From Acidobacteriota bacterium (lineage in GTDB: Bacteria > Acidobacteriota > Terriglobia > Terriglobales > Acidobacteriaceae), in contig JACPYL010000010.1 in the NCBI GenBank assembly GCA_016196065.1, positions 806,001 through 870,000 on the forward strand: 64,000 nt of DNA, read 5' to 3'. Each line of letters starts with the position of its first letter. Position 1 is the stretch's first letter. The notes under the pieces were generated by a model. The model did no database searches and was not told the DNA's origin. It worked only from the letters and a program-made list of their open reading frames with translations. The translations under genes were made by a program, and so were the position numbers. This document shows positions 45,201 to 54,600 of this stretch, piece by piece.

Positions 45201-48200
45201 ATGGCAAAACAGGTCTTCTACGATCCGAAGCAGGCGCGCTGGAAGCGGATACGCCGGGTGTTCGACGCGGCGGCGCTGGCGCTGACCTTGCTAGTAATCT
45301 TCTTTATCTACACGGCGCTACGCAGCGAGCCGCTGCCTGATCTCTCGCTGCGAACGGAGAAGCGTCCTTATCACAAACTCAAGGAAGATGAAAAAGAAAG
45401 GGCCCGTGAAAAGCGGCGGATGGCGGCGATTGCCCGTTCGAGCCGGCTGCGGCATCCTCGCAAGGCGCCTTCCCAGATCAAACTGAACGCGGAACAGGGT
45501 GTCCGGGCTGCATTCTACGTATCGTGGGACGCTGCCAGTTTTTCGTCGTTGCGGGAATATTCCAGCCAGATCGATCTCCTGTTTCCGGTGTGGCTGCAAG
45601 TCCTGACTCCGGATGGCCGCCTGCAGGGAGTCGATACAGAAACCAACAAGATGTTTGACGTCGTGCATGACTCGAATATCCATACGGTCGACGACAAGGT
45701 CATGGCGTTCGTGAAGTCCGAGAACACCGGTCTGGAAGTTTTTCCGGTAGTGCAGAATTTTGACGGCACCGACTTCTTTCCGGGGATCTCTGACTTTCTC
45801 AATAGCCCGGAAGCCCGTGCCCGCTTCCGGCGTGAAATTGGGCTGTTCCTTTCGTCGGATCATTACAAGGGATTGATGGTGGATTTCGAGTCCTTTCCGA
45901 AGAAAGGGCAAGTGGGTTATGTGGCGCTGCTGCAGGAGCTTTCTTCCGACCTGCACGCTCGCGGGATGAAGCTGTACACCAGCGTCCAGGTTCGTAATCA
46001 GGACTACGATTATGCGGCGATCTCGGCGGCGGTAGATGGCGTCGTCATCATGAACTACGACGAGCACTATCCGGGAGGAACACCGGGGCCGGTGGCGTCA
46101 CAGGAATGGTTTGCGTCGAACGTACAGGAGGCGATGAAAATCATTCCGAAAGAGAAGCTGATCTGCGCGATCGGCAATTATGGCTATGACTGGGTGGAGA
46201 AGCCGAAGAAAGGCAAGTTGCCACCGGGACTGATCGACAAGAACGTCTCGGTGCAGGACGCGTGGCTGGGATCCCGCGACTCAGAAGAAGATATTGATTT
46301 CGACGGCGACAGTTTGAATCCGCACTTCAGCTATCTCGACGAGCAAAACTTTCGCCACGACATCTGGTACCTGGATGCCGTGACAGCTCTGAATCAGATG
46401 CGGTCTGCGCAGACCTTGGGGATTGAGACGTTCGCTCTGTGGAGACTTGGCGCGGAGGACCGTTCGCTCTGGCGGGTATGGGATATACCGGGAGATGCGG
46501 ATGCCGTCAATAAATTGCGCCAGGTTCCGCCCGGACAAGATGTCGATATGGAGGGGCAAGGTGAGATTCTGCGGATTGAGGCGCGGCCCGCAGAAGGCGA
46601 ACGCGATCTGAAAGTAGATGCCTCGACCGGTCTGATTGATTTCGAGACATTTAACGCACTGCCCGAACCGTATCGCGTAGCGCGTTACGGAGCCAGCCAG
46701 AAGCAGCTGGCGATTACGTTTGATGACGGCCCCGATCCGCAATGGACTCCCAAGGTTCTCGATGTCCTGAAGAATGAGCATGCACCCGCAACGTTTTTCC
46801 TGATCGGCCTGCAAGCCGATAATTTCGGGAGTTTGACTAGCCGCATCTATCGCGAGGGGCATGAGATCGGGAATCATACGTTCACCCATCCCGACATCAG
46901 CAACATTGGATCGCGCTACATGCAGGTGGAACTGAACCTTACTGAGAGGCTGCTTGCGAGCCGGCTAGGCATCCGCACGCTTCTCTTTCGTCCGCCGTAT
47001 TCGATCGATCAGGAACCGGATACAGAAGATCAGGTGCGTCCACTCGAACTTACCCAGGACATGGGGTACATCACGATCGGCAACAAGATTGATCCCAACG
47101 ACTGGCGCGACAATCCGCGACACACGGCCGAGCAGATTGCGACCGACGTGCTGGAACATTTGCCTCCGTGTGCGGTCAACGATCAACGCTGCGGCAACAT
47201 CATCCTGCTGCACGATGGCGGCGGGAATCGCGCGGAGACGGTGCGGGCGCTGCCTTTGATCATCGAAGGGGCGCGTGCTCGCGGATTCGAGTTTGTTCCC
47301 GTGTATCAGTTGATGGGCAAAACCAAGGTGGACGTGATGCCGCCGTTACGCGCCAATGAATTCTGGGGCGCGCGGCTGAACTGGTTGAGCTTCGGGCTAT
47401 TTGACGGATTACTCGTCGCCATCGTCGTAGTCTTTTTTGTGGGCGACGTGCTCATGACGGGGCGCCTGGCTTCGATCGGCATATTGGCGGTTTACGATCG
47501 TCTGCGCTCGCAGGTGTTTGGAACGCCGGAGCAGGTAGCGGTCCATCGGCCGAAGGTAGCGATTCTGATTCCTGCGTATAACGAGGAGAAAGTGATTGAG
47601 CGCACGATCCAGGGTGCGCTCGATTCCGATTATCCAAACTTGCATGTGATTGTGATTGACGACGGGTCAACGGATCGGACGCTCGAAGTCGCACGGAGTG
47701 CTTTCCGCAGAGAAATCGCCGACGGCAGGGTCGTGATTCTGGGCAAGAAGAATAGCGGCAAAGCAGAGGCACTGAACTTCGGGCTGGAACATATCGGCGA
47801 TGCGGAATTCTTTGTCGGTATCGATGCCGACACAATTATTGCGCCGGACGCAATCGCGCGTATGGTGCCGCATTTCATAAATCCGAGAGTTGGAGCAGTG
47901 GCGGGTAACGCAAAAGTCGGCAATCGTGTAAATCTGTGGACGCGCTGGCAGGCGCTGGAATATATCACCAGCCAGAACTTCGAGCGGCGCGCGCTGAACA
48001 CGATGGGTGCAGTGAGCGTGGTGCCGGGTGCCATCGGCGCCTGGCGTGTGAGTGCGGTTCGCGACGCGGGCGGGTATCACGTGGACACAGTCGCAGAAGA
48101 TGCGGACTTGACCATGGCGCTGCTGCGCGACGGATACCGCGTAGAGTATGAAGATCTTGCGCTGGCGTTTACAGAGGCTCCCACCAATGCAAATGGCCTT

Positions 48201-48716
48201 ATGCGACAGCGCTTTCGCTGGTCGTTCGGGATTCTGCAGGCGGTCTGGAAGCATCGCGGAGTGTTTGCGCGCAAGGGAGTGCTGGGTTGGGTGGCCTTGC
48301 CAAATATTCTAATCTTCCAGATATTGCTCCCCCTGGTGTCGCCTTTTATCGACATCATGTTTCTGGGCGGGGCGCTCTGGTATGCCGTCAGAAAATACTT
48401 TCATCCTGATTCAACGGATCCCAGTGACTTCATCAAGCTGGTCGTATATTTCGCGGCATTTCTGATCATTGACTTCCTTGCGTCGGCGATTGCATTTGCG
48501 CTGGAGCGCCGTCAGCCCGAGGCTCGGGAAGATGGATGGTTGTTGAGCCAGGTGTGGCTGCAGCGATTCGCCTACCGGCAGTTGTTTTCCGTGGTGCTCA
48601 TCAAGACACTGAAGCGTGCCATTCAAGGCAGGCCGTTTGCGTGGGACAAACTGGAGCGTTCGGCTGATGTCAACTATGTGCCTGCAGAGAAGCGCGACTC
48701 GGTCAATGTGCCGTAG
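45201..48716 (+). CDS. GH18 / polysaccharide deacetylase / GT2 glycosyltransferase fusion
   Basis: A very large membrane protein of 1171 residues if started at ATG 45201; ATG 45183 is an alternative. After an N-terminal membrane helix (ALALTLLVIFFIYTAL) comes a GH18-type barrel with the catalytic-loop remnant GLMVDFESF near residue 225. A NodB deacetylase domain with ITFDDGPDP near 506 and HEIGNHTFTHPD follows, then a membrane helix. The processive GT2 domain has ILIPAYNEE near 785, GIDADT near 875 and the RQRFRW motif near 1000, followed by more membrane helices. It resembles PgaC/HasA synthases joined to processing enzymes. It may make, deacetylate and trim an N-acetylglucosamine polymer; the polymer is inferred. 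Confidence 0.92.
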   Translation: MAKQVFYDPKQARWKRIRRVFDAAALALTLLVIFFIYTALRSEPLPDLSLRTEKRPYHKLKEDEKERAREKRRMAAIARSSRLRHPRKAPSQIKLNAEQGVRAAFYVSWDAASFSSLREYSSQIDLLFPVWLQVLTPDGRLQGVDTETNKMFDVVHDSNIHTVDDKVMAFVKSENTGLEVFPVVQNFDGTDFFPGISDFLNSPEARARFRREIGLFLSSDHYKGLMVDFESFPKKGQVGYVALLQELSSDLHARGMKLYTSVQVRNQDYDYAAISAAVDGVVIMNYDEHYPGGTPGPVASQEWFASNVQEAMKIIPKEKLICAIGNYGYDWVEKPKKGKLPPGLIDKNVSVQDAWLGSRDSEEDIDFDGDSLNPHFSYLDEQNFRHDIWYLDAVTALNQMRSAQTLGIETFALWRLGAEDRSLWRVWDIPGDADAVNKLRQVPPGQDVDMEGQGEILRIEARPAEGERDLKVDASTGLIDFETFNALPEPYRVARYGASQKQLAITFDDGPDPQWTPKVLDVLKNEHAPATFFLIGLQADNFGSLTSRIYREGHEIGNHTFTHPDISNIGSRYMQVELNLTERLLASRLGIRTLLFRPPYSIDQEPDTEDQVRPLELTQDMGYITIGNKIDPNDWRDNPRHTAEQIATDVLEHLPPCAVNDQRCGNIILLHDGGGNRAETVRALPLIIEGARARGFEFVPVYQLMGKTKVDVMPPLRANEFWGARLNWLSFGLFDGLLVAIVVVFFVGDVLMTGRLASIGILAVYDRLRSQVFGTPEQVAVHRPKVAILIPAYNEEKVIERTIQGALDSDYPNLHVIVIDDGSTDRTLEVARSAFRREIADGRVVILGKKNSGKAEALNFGLEHIGDAEFFVGIDADTIIAPDAIARMVPHFINPRVGAVAGNAKVGNRVNLWTRWQALEYITSQNFERRALNTMGAVSVVPGAIGAWRVSAVRDAGGYHVDTVAEDADLTMALLRDGYRVEYEDLALAFTEAPTNANGLMRQRFRWSFGILQAVWKHRGVFARKGVLGWVALPNILIFQILLPLVSPFIDIMFLGGALWYAVRKYFHPDSTDPSDFIKLVVYFAAFLIIDFLASAIAFALERRQPEAREDGWLLSQVWLQRFAYRQLFSVVLIKTLKRAIQGRPFAWDKLERSADVNYVPAEKRDSVNVP

Positions 48717-48781
48717 CGGTCTGGATCGCAGTGAAGTTGAAATTTATCCCTGGCTGTTTGCTAACGTAGGAGATCGAAATT

Positions 48782-50155
48782 ATGCCACGCACTATTATCG
48801 AGCCGTTCCGCATCAAGAGTGTCGAGCCGATTCACTGGACGACGCGCGCCCAACGGGAACAGTTTCTTCATGCCGCCAACTACAATCTTTTTCTGTTAGC
48901 AGCGGACGATGTGTTGATCGATCTCCTCACGGACTCTGGCACGGGAGCGATGTCGACCCATCAATGGGCGGCGATTATGGAAGGCGATGAGAGCTACGCG
49001 GGCAGCAAGAGCTTCGAGCGCTTCCGATCGTCGGTGCAGGATATCTTCGGTTACAAGCATGTGATCCCGACCCACCAGGGGCGGGCAGCGGAACGCATCC
49101 TCTTCAGTGTGATGTGCAAGAAGTGTGACGTTGTCCCCAACAATACGCACTTCGATACCACGCGCGCCAATGTGGAATTCACAGGTGCAGAGGCAGCGGA
49201 CCTGGTGATCCCGGAGGGGCGCGAGCCCAGCCTCAAGCATCCATTCAAGGGGAATATGGATGTGAAGGCTCTCGAGGCTCTCATTGAGAAGGTAGGCCGC
49301 GAGCGGGTTCCGTTGGTGATGTTGACGGTGACGAATAACTCCGGCGGTGGCCAGCCCGTTTCGATGGAGAACGTGAGGGCTGTTCGCGCAGTCTGCGACC
49401 GGCATCGCATTCCTCTGTATTTCGACGCGTGCCGATTTGCGGAGAACGCGTATTTCATCAAGATGCGGGAACCGGAATACGCCAACAAGACTCCGAAGGA
49501 AATCGCACAGGAAATGTTCCGCTATGGAGATGGTTGCACGATGTCCGCCAAGAAAGATGGCATGGCGAATATCGGCGGCTTCCTGTGCACAAATAATGAC
49601 ATCCTGGCGCAGCAGGAAATGAATCTGTTGATTCTGACGGAAGGGTATCCAACGTACGGCGGTTTGGCTGGCCGCGATCTGGAAGCGATCGCAGTCGGGG
49701 TGCAGGAAGCTCTGCACGAGGATTATCTGCATTACCGTATTGCCTCCACCGCCTATCTTGGCAATCACATCGCGGAAGAAGGAGTGCCGATCGTGCAGCC
49801 GCCGGGCGGACACGCAATCTATATCGATGCGCGCGCTTTCCTGCCGCATGTGCCCTCGGATCAATTTCCCGGAGTGGCGCTGGCGAACGAACTCTATCTC
49901 GAAGGTGGGATTCGTTCGGTTGAGATTGGGACCCTGATGTTCGGCGCGGCTGCCAAGATGGATCTGGTCCGGTTGGCGATTCCCCGGCGCGTGTACACGC
50001 AAAGCCACGTTGACTACGTGGTCGAAGTAATCCTGCAGGTTTGGAAGAATCGCGCGCGGATTCCGGGCATGGTTCTCGATTACGAAGCTCCGTTCCTGCG
50101 ACATTTCACGGCGCGTTTGAAACCGACGGAAGCAGCGGTCGCGGCCCGGCCCTGA
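48782..50155 (+). CDS. tnaA: Tryptophanase
   Basis: PLP enzyme of the beta-eliminating lyase family, 457 residues, splitting tryptophan into indole, pyruvate and ammonia. The PLP lysine is in SAKKDGMANIGGF (255-267; K258 by comparison). Tryptophanase and tyrosine phenol-lyase differ at two positions I can read. Here FDTT (124-127) has the Asp of tryptophanase where the phenol-lyase has Thr, and SVEIG has Ile where the phenol-lyase has Arg. The call therefore favours tryptophanase. The ATG at 48782 has AGGAG upstream. No tnaC-like leader peptide or permease gene is adjacent. Confidence 0.88.
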   Translation: MPRTIIEPFRIKSVEPIHWTTRAQREQFLHAANYNLFLLAADDVLIDLLTDSGTGAMSTHQWAAIMEGDESYAGSKSFERFRSSVQDIFGYKHVIPTHQGRAAERILFSVMCKKCDVVPNNTHFDTTRANVEFTGAEAADLVIPEGREPSLKHPFKGNMDVKALEALIEKVGRERVPLVMLTVTNNSGGGQPVSMENVRAVRAVCDRHRIPLYFDACRFAENAYFIKMREPEYANKTPKEIAQEMFRYGDGCTMSAKKDGMANIGGFLCTNNDILAQQEMNLLILTEGYPTYGGLAGRDLEAIAVGVQEALHEDYLHYRIASTAYLGNHIAEEGVPIVQPPGGHAIYIDARAFLPHVPSDQFPGVALANELYLEGGIRSVEIGTLMFGAAAKMDLVRLAIPRRVYTQSHVDYVVEVILQVWKNRARIPGMVLDYEAPFLRHFTARLKPTEAAVAARP

Positions 50156-50213
50156 TGGCGTTGGGACTTTCGACTGCCTTGCAGACACTCGTCCTGCGCT
50201 ACAATTCGACTCG

Positions 50214-51245
50214 ATGAAAATCCTCGGGTTGCGTTCTGTCGTTCTTCTGCTGCTCACGATTCCCGTCTTTGCTCAAGATGGCCAACAGCAATTTGCCAGT
50301 CTGGGCGATTTCAAACTGGTCAGCGGAGAAGTAATCCGTGATTGCCGTATTGGCTATCGCATATACGGACACCTCAATCCTGAAAAATCAAACGTCATTT
50401 TGTTTCCGACTTGGGCTACAGGGACAACGGAACAGCTTGCCGGGCAAACTGCTCCGGGCGGACTCGCCGACAGCGGCAAATATTTCGTCGTGACGGTGGA
50501 CGCTCTGGCAAACGGCGTTTCTTCCTCGCCCTCAAATAGCCACGCGCAGTCGCGCATGAAGTTTCCTCGGATCACGGTGCGCGACATGGTGAATACCCAG
50601 CATCAACTGTTGACGGAAAAGCTTGGCATTTCCCATGTCAGAGCGGTGATGGGGATTTCGATGGGAGGCATGCAGACGTTTCAGTGGCTGGTCTCGTATC
50701 CGGAATTTATGGACAAGGCGGTGCCGATCGTCGGCTCGCCTCGACTGGCAGCCTACGATCTAGTCCTCTGGAAATCGGAGATTGACGCGATCAAGAAAGA
50801 TCCTGCATGGAAGAATGGAAACTACGCTCACAACCCTGCTGGCATTCAACTGGCCGAACTTGGAGCGCTCGTAGGCAAGACGCCGCAGCGTTTCAACCAG
50901 GAGACGAGCCGTGCCCAGGTTCTGGCGACGCTGGATGACGAATCCCGGAAGACCCGCCTCGACGCAAACGATCACATCCGTCAAATGGAAGCGATGATGG
51001 GGCTGGACGTATCGGATGTTTTTGGCGGGTCGATCGAGAAGGCAGCGGCTGCGGTGAAAGCGAAGGTGCTGGTGGTGGTAGGCACCTACGATCATGTGGT
51101 TACTCCGGAGCCGGCAAAAGCTTTTGCCAAAATGATGGGAGCGCAGGTGCTGGAGTACAACAGCGATTGCGGACATCAGACGCCTGCGTGCGAAGATAAG
51201 ACGATCAACCCCCTCGTGGAGGCGTTCCTGGCCGCCGGGAAGTAA
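50214..51245 (+). CDS. Exported MetX-like alpha/beta-hydrolase
   Basis: A 343-residue alpha/beta-hydrolase of the homoserine O-acetyltransferase type. It carries a signal peptide (VVLLLLTIPVFAQ), which is unusual because MetX is cytoplasmic. The nucleophile elbow GISMGGMQ is near residue 148, the acid is probably the Asp in GTYDHVVTP and the base the His in SDCGHQ. The WATGTTEQL region corresponds to the oxyanion segment. True homoserine acetylation outside the cytoplasm makes little sense without acetyl-CoA, so a secreted esterase or acyl hydrolase is more likely. It follows tnaA by 58 bases. Confidence 0.8.
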   Translation: MKILGLRSVVLLLLTIPVFAQDGQQQFASLGDFKLVSGEVIRDCRIGYRIYGHLNPEKSNVILFPTWATGTTEQLAGQTAPGGLADSGKYFVVTVDALANGVSSSPSNSHAQSRMKFPRITVRDMVNTQHQLLTEKLGISHVRAVMGISMGGMQTFQWLVSYPEFMDKAVPIVGSPRLAAYDLVLWKSEIDAIKKDPAWKNGNYAHNPAGIQLAELGALVGKTPQRFNQETSRAQVLATLDDESRKTRLDANDHIRQMEAMMGLDVSDVFGGSIEKAAAAVKAKVLVVVGTYDHVVTPEPAKAFAKMMGAQVLEYNSDCGHQTPACEDKTINPLVEAFLAAGK

Positions 51246-51429
51246 TGCTTCCAGCGGGAGGATTCAGTCCGGGCGCAGCAGGTTAGTCCGTCGGTGACGG
51301 TGGTGACGAACTTTGCGGCGGAATTGAACAAATAGCCTCCAGTTTGACAAACCGAGGAATGCGCCTCTTCCGGGTGTAAAATGAGATTTCGCATTCTGTT
51401 ACGCTCCCAGCACCGAAAGGATTCATCCT

Positions 51430-53025
51430 ATGGCAACTCTTGAAGCTCCACCGCGTCCGCGCGTCGATCTGCATGCAGGTCCGTTTGTCACAGAGCCATT
51501 TTTTGATTTCAGCCGCGACGACAATGCGCGCAAGATGCGAGCCGCGATCGCGAAAGTGCGTGGGCAACTGGGCCGCGAGTATGACTTGATCATCGGCGGC
51601 AAGCGCGTCAAGACTTCCGACAAGATTCGATCCATCGATCCAGCGAAGCCATCGCAGGTGGTTGGCATTCACCAGAAGGCCGGTAAGGACCATGTAGAGC
51701 CGGCGATGCAGGCTGCGCTGAAGGCGTTCACAACCTGGAGCCGGACAACGGTCGAAGAGAGGGCGTCGTTGCTGTTCCGTACCGCCGACCTGATGCGCGA
51801 CCGCAAGATGGAATTCATGGCATGGCTGGTATTTGAGGTTTCGAAGAACTGGGCCGAGGCTGATGCCGACATCTCCGAGACAATCGATTTCTGCGAGTTC
51901 TATGCGCGCGAGGCGCTGCGCTTTGCGACCGCCGAAACTCCGATTACCCTGCCGCGCGAACGCGACAGCCTGATGTATATCCCGCTGGGAGTGGGCGCAG
52001 TGATTCCTCCGTGGAATTTTGCGTGCGCGATCATGGCGGGGATGACGCTGGCTTCGATTGTCAGCGGCAACACGGTGGTGTTGAAGCCCTCGAGCGACTC
52101 GCCCACGATTGCAGCGAAGTTCATTGAACTGCTCGAAGAGGCGGGCATGCCCGAGGGAGTGGTCAACTTCTGCCCGGGCGGCGGCGCGACCTTTGGCGAT
52201 GCGATTGTTTCGCATCCGAAGACGCGTTACATCGCGTTTACCGGCTCACGCGAAGTTGGACTCCACATCAACCAGTCCGCGGCCAAGCAGCAGCCAGGCC
52301 AGCTCTGGATCAAGCGGACTATCCTCGAAATGGGCGGCAAGGACGCGATTGTCGTGGATGCCGACGCGGATCTTGACTCGGCTGTGGAAGGGGTTGCTCA
52401 GGCCGCGTTTGGGTTCCAGGGGCAGAAATGCTCGGCGTGCTCACGCGCGATCATCGACGAGCGCATTTATGACAAGTTCCTCGAAAAACTGAAAGCGAGA
52501 GTGGAGCGCATCACTATCGGCGATCCTGCTGAGAATCCGGGAATGGCGGCGGTGATCAACGAAGGATCGATGAACGATATTCTCCGCTACATCGAGATCG
52601 GCAAGAAAGATGGACGGCTGATCACGGGAGGCGCACGAGCGACCAATGCCGGCGAAGGATATTTCATCCAGCCGACGGTGATTGCGGACATCCCGGCGAA
52701 GTCGACGCTCGAACAGGAAGAAATTTTTGGACCGGTGCTGGTGGTAATCAAATCGCGTAACTTCGATCACGCGCTGGAAATTGCGAACGATACTGAGTTC
52801 GGATTGACGGGCGCCGTGTATTCGAGTTCGCGTGACAAACTCGATCGTGCGGTCCGCGAATTCCACGTCGGCAATCTCTACCTCAATCGCAAGTGTACGG
52901 GCGCGATGGTCGGTGCCCATCCCTTCGGTGGATTTAACATGTCAGGGACTGACTCGAAATCGGGCGGCCCGGATTATCTCTACCTGTTTACGCAGGCGAA
53001 GAGCGTAGGCGAGAAGATCGTGTAG
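51430..53025 (+). CDS. rocA: 1-pyrroline-5-carboxylate dehydrogenase
   Basis: NAD-dependent aldehyde dehydrogenase that oxidises glutamate 5-semialdehyde to glutamate, 531 residues. Visible are PPWNFACAIMAGM, AFTGSREVGLHI, the catalytic Glu in LEMGGKDA and the catalytic Cys334 in GQKCSACS, then QEEIFGPV and NRKCTGAMVGAHPFGGFNMSGT. The insertion and C-terminal pattern fit the P5C dehydrogenase branch. It is a separate gene, not fused to proline dehydrogenase. It completes the ornithine-to-glutamate route begun by RocD at 5997-7211. The ATG follows AAAGGA, and a bidirectional terminator lies behind the gene. Confidence 0.93.
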   Translation: MATLEAPPRPRVDLHAGPFVTEPFFDFSRDDNARKMRAAIAKVRGQLGREYDLIIGGKRVKTSDKIRSIDPAKPSQVVGIHQKAGKDHVEPAMQAALKAFTTWSRTTVEERASLLFRTADLMRDRKMEFMAWLVFEVSKNWAEADADISETIDFCEFYAREALRFATAETPITLPRERDSLMYIPLGVGAVIPPWNFACAIMAGMTLASIVSGNTVVLKPSSDSPTIAAKFIELLEEAGMPEGVVNFCPGGGATFGDAIVSHPKTRYIAFTGSREVGLHINQSAAKQQPGQLWIKRTILEMGGKDAIVVDADADLDSAVEGVAQAAFGFQGQKCSACSRAIIDERIYDKFLEKLKARVERITIGDPAENPGMAAVINEGSMNDILRYIEIGKKDGRLITGGARATNAGEGYFIQPTVIADIPAKSTLEQEEIFGPVLVVIKSRNFDHALEIANDTEFGLTGAVYSSSRDKLDRAVREFHVGNLYLNRKCTGAMVGAHPFGGFNMSGTDSKSGGPDYLYLFTQAKSVGEKIV

Positions 53026-53046
53026 CCATTACGTTCGTACGGTATG

Positions 53047-53077
53047 AAAGGCGGGCTTCCGAGCCCGCCTTTCTTAT
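53047..53077. terminator. Bidirectional terminator between rocA and the serine hydrolase gene
   Basis: AAAGGCGGGCT at 53047-53057 pairs perfectly with 53062-53072 around a four-base loop, followed by CTTATTT. The genes on both sides converge here. Confidence 0.85.
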
Positions 53078-54156
53078 TTGACGGTGCCGGAAAGATACAT
53101 TTCAGCAACACGGTCGGCAATCTTGTCCGGCTTGGCGCTGCCGAGATTGGTCAGCACGACGACGGTGAGGCGATCGTCTACGTAGCGTGAGATCTCTGTC
53201 TCGAAGCCTTGCCATTGGCCTTCATGCTCGACGACATGATGGCCGTTCTTGGTCCCGATAAACCATGCGAATCCGTAATGACCGGAGTTTGGCTGTCCGT
53301 TGCTGAGCTTCGCGACGGTCCACATCTGTTCGAAGGTGGATTTCTTCAACAACTTTTCCGTATAGAGGGCCGCATCCCATTTGGCGAGATCCACGATGGT
53401 GAAGTAGAGGCTGCCGTCGGCGGTTGTATTCAGAGCAGGCGAAACCCATTCCTGATTCTTCAGTTCGCCCTTTTCCAACCGGTATCCCGCGGCGCGATTT
53501 GGAATGATGTCGGCTTCGTTGATAATGCGGGTCGTGCTCATGTCGAGGGGCTTGAAGACGCGCTGCTGAAGGAAGTCGCCGTAGAATTCGCCCGTAACTT
53601 TGTGGATGAGAATGCCGAGGGTCAGATATCCCAGGTTGCTGTAGCTCCAACTCGTGCCGGGTGCGTAGGCGAGCGGGATACCTTCGACAATCTTCAGGAG
53701 TTCGTGCTCGGAGTAGTCCTTGCGATAATCAAAGGACTTGGGATAGTCGGTGAAGCCTGCCGTATGGCTGAGCAGATGACGCACGGTGACTTTCTGCCAG
53801 GCAGTCGGAGCGTCGGGAAAATATTTCGTGAGCGGATCTTCGAGACCAACCTTGCCTTCATCAACAAGCATCATCACAGCCGTGGCCGTAAATTGCTTGC
53901 CGACGGAACCAGACTGAAAGATCGTTTCGGGTTTCACGGGAACCTGGAGTTCGAGGTTCGACATGCCATAGCCCTGGGAACGAACAGGCTTGCCATCGCG
54001 AGATACGAGTAGAGCCACGCCCGGAATATGCTGGCGGGTCATCTCGGTGTTGACGAATTGGTCTACTGCATCCGGGGTCTGATCTGCTGCGGCGAACGCT
54101 GCGGAATGTGAGAGAACTAGCGTGAGAATGAAGACGGCCCAGTAGCGAAGATTCAT
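53074..54156 (-). CDS. Exported serine hydrolase (class C beta-lactamase/DD-peptidase family)
   Basis: The ATG at 54156 is chosen because it places the signal peptide ([18 protein letters not shown]) at the N-terminus. The 360-residue protein has the catalytic SVGK (SxxK), the tyrosine motif YSNLGY and HEGQWQG in place of the usual KTG or HxG motif. This is the penicillin-binding/beta-lactamase class C superfamily. Most such environmental proteins are peptidases or esterases, so no resistance role is claimed. It is monocistronic and converges on rocA. Confidence 0.85.
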   Translation of the reverse strand: MNLRYWAVFILTLVLSHSAAFAAADQTPDAVDQFVNTEMTRQHIPGVALLVSRDGKPVRSQGYGMSNLELQVPVKPETIFQSGSVGKQFTATAVMMLVDEGKVGLEDPLTKYFPDAPTAWQKVTVRHLLSHTAGFTDYPKSFDYRKDYSEHELLKIVEGIPLAYAPGTSWSYSNLGYLTLGILIHKVTGEFYGDFLQQRVFKPLDMSTTRIINEADIIPNRAAGYRLEKGELKNQEWVSPALNTTADGSLYFTIVDLAKWDAALYTEKLLKKSTFEQMWTVAKLSNGQPNSGHYGFAWFIGTKNGHHVVEHEGQWQGFETEISRYVDDRLTVVVLTNLGSAKPDKIADRVAEMYLSGTVK

Positions 54157-54347
54157 TGTGTGTCCCATGGTCAAGAATGACGAACTTTGTAAACGTCAGA
54201 TACTACTCCGCGAAGGCTGCAATATGGGCGGAATTTTCCTTCGGCCCACCGCTGGTCGCAATCCTTCCGTTATGCCGGATACGATCATTCGTCACAGAAT
54301 AAGGCGCTCTCCTTGAATGAGAATGATCAACAGAGAGGCTTAATTCT

Positions 54348-54578
54348 GTGTTGCGGCTCGATTATCTTTCCTGCATTTTGACGGTACTTTCCACTATTTT
54401 AGTGGGGCGTAGACTTTGGGAAGGCTGGGTTCTGGCGGCTGTGAACAGCGTCATCATCTGTGTGATTGCTGTCCGCACCGCGCAAACTGGATTCATTCCC
54501 GCTAATCTGTTTTGCATTGTGCTCTACGGAATCAACCTGCGATCGTGGCGCAAGCAGGACACACTTCCTGAAAACTGA
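54348..54578 (+). CDS. Small membrane protein, PnuC-like pattern
   Basis: A 76-residue frame starting at TTG 54348. It has two to three hydrophobic helices (LTVLSTILVGRRLW, WVLAAVNSVIICVIAVRTA and LFCIVLYGINLRSWRK). The W-aromatic pattern and the ending NLRSWRK recall the tail of PnuC-type transporters. It is far too short to be a full transporter. No strong ribosome-binding site is seen. Confidence 0.55.
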   Translation: MLRLDYLSCILTVLSTILVGRRLWEGWVLAAVNSVIICVIAVRTAQTGFIPANLFCIVLYGINLRSWRKQDTLPEN

Positions 54579-54600
54579 CTACCCGGTTGACCACCAGGAA

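Noticed and set aside
48782-50155. Tyrosine phenol-lyase
   Set aside because: The residues that distinguish it (Thr in the FTTT motif and Arg in SMERG) are Asp and Ile here, as in tryptophanase.
48896-50257. 453-codon frame on the minus strand opposite tryptophanase
   Set aside because: Tryptophanase is certain from its motifs; the opposite frame is rich in Arg, His and Ile and has no domain pattern, so it is a shadow.
53074-54156. Antibiotic-resistance beta-lactamase
   Set aside because: The SxxK and YSN motifs are shared with many environmental peptidases and esterases, and the third motif is HEG; there is no resistance context.
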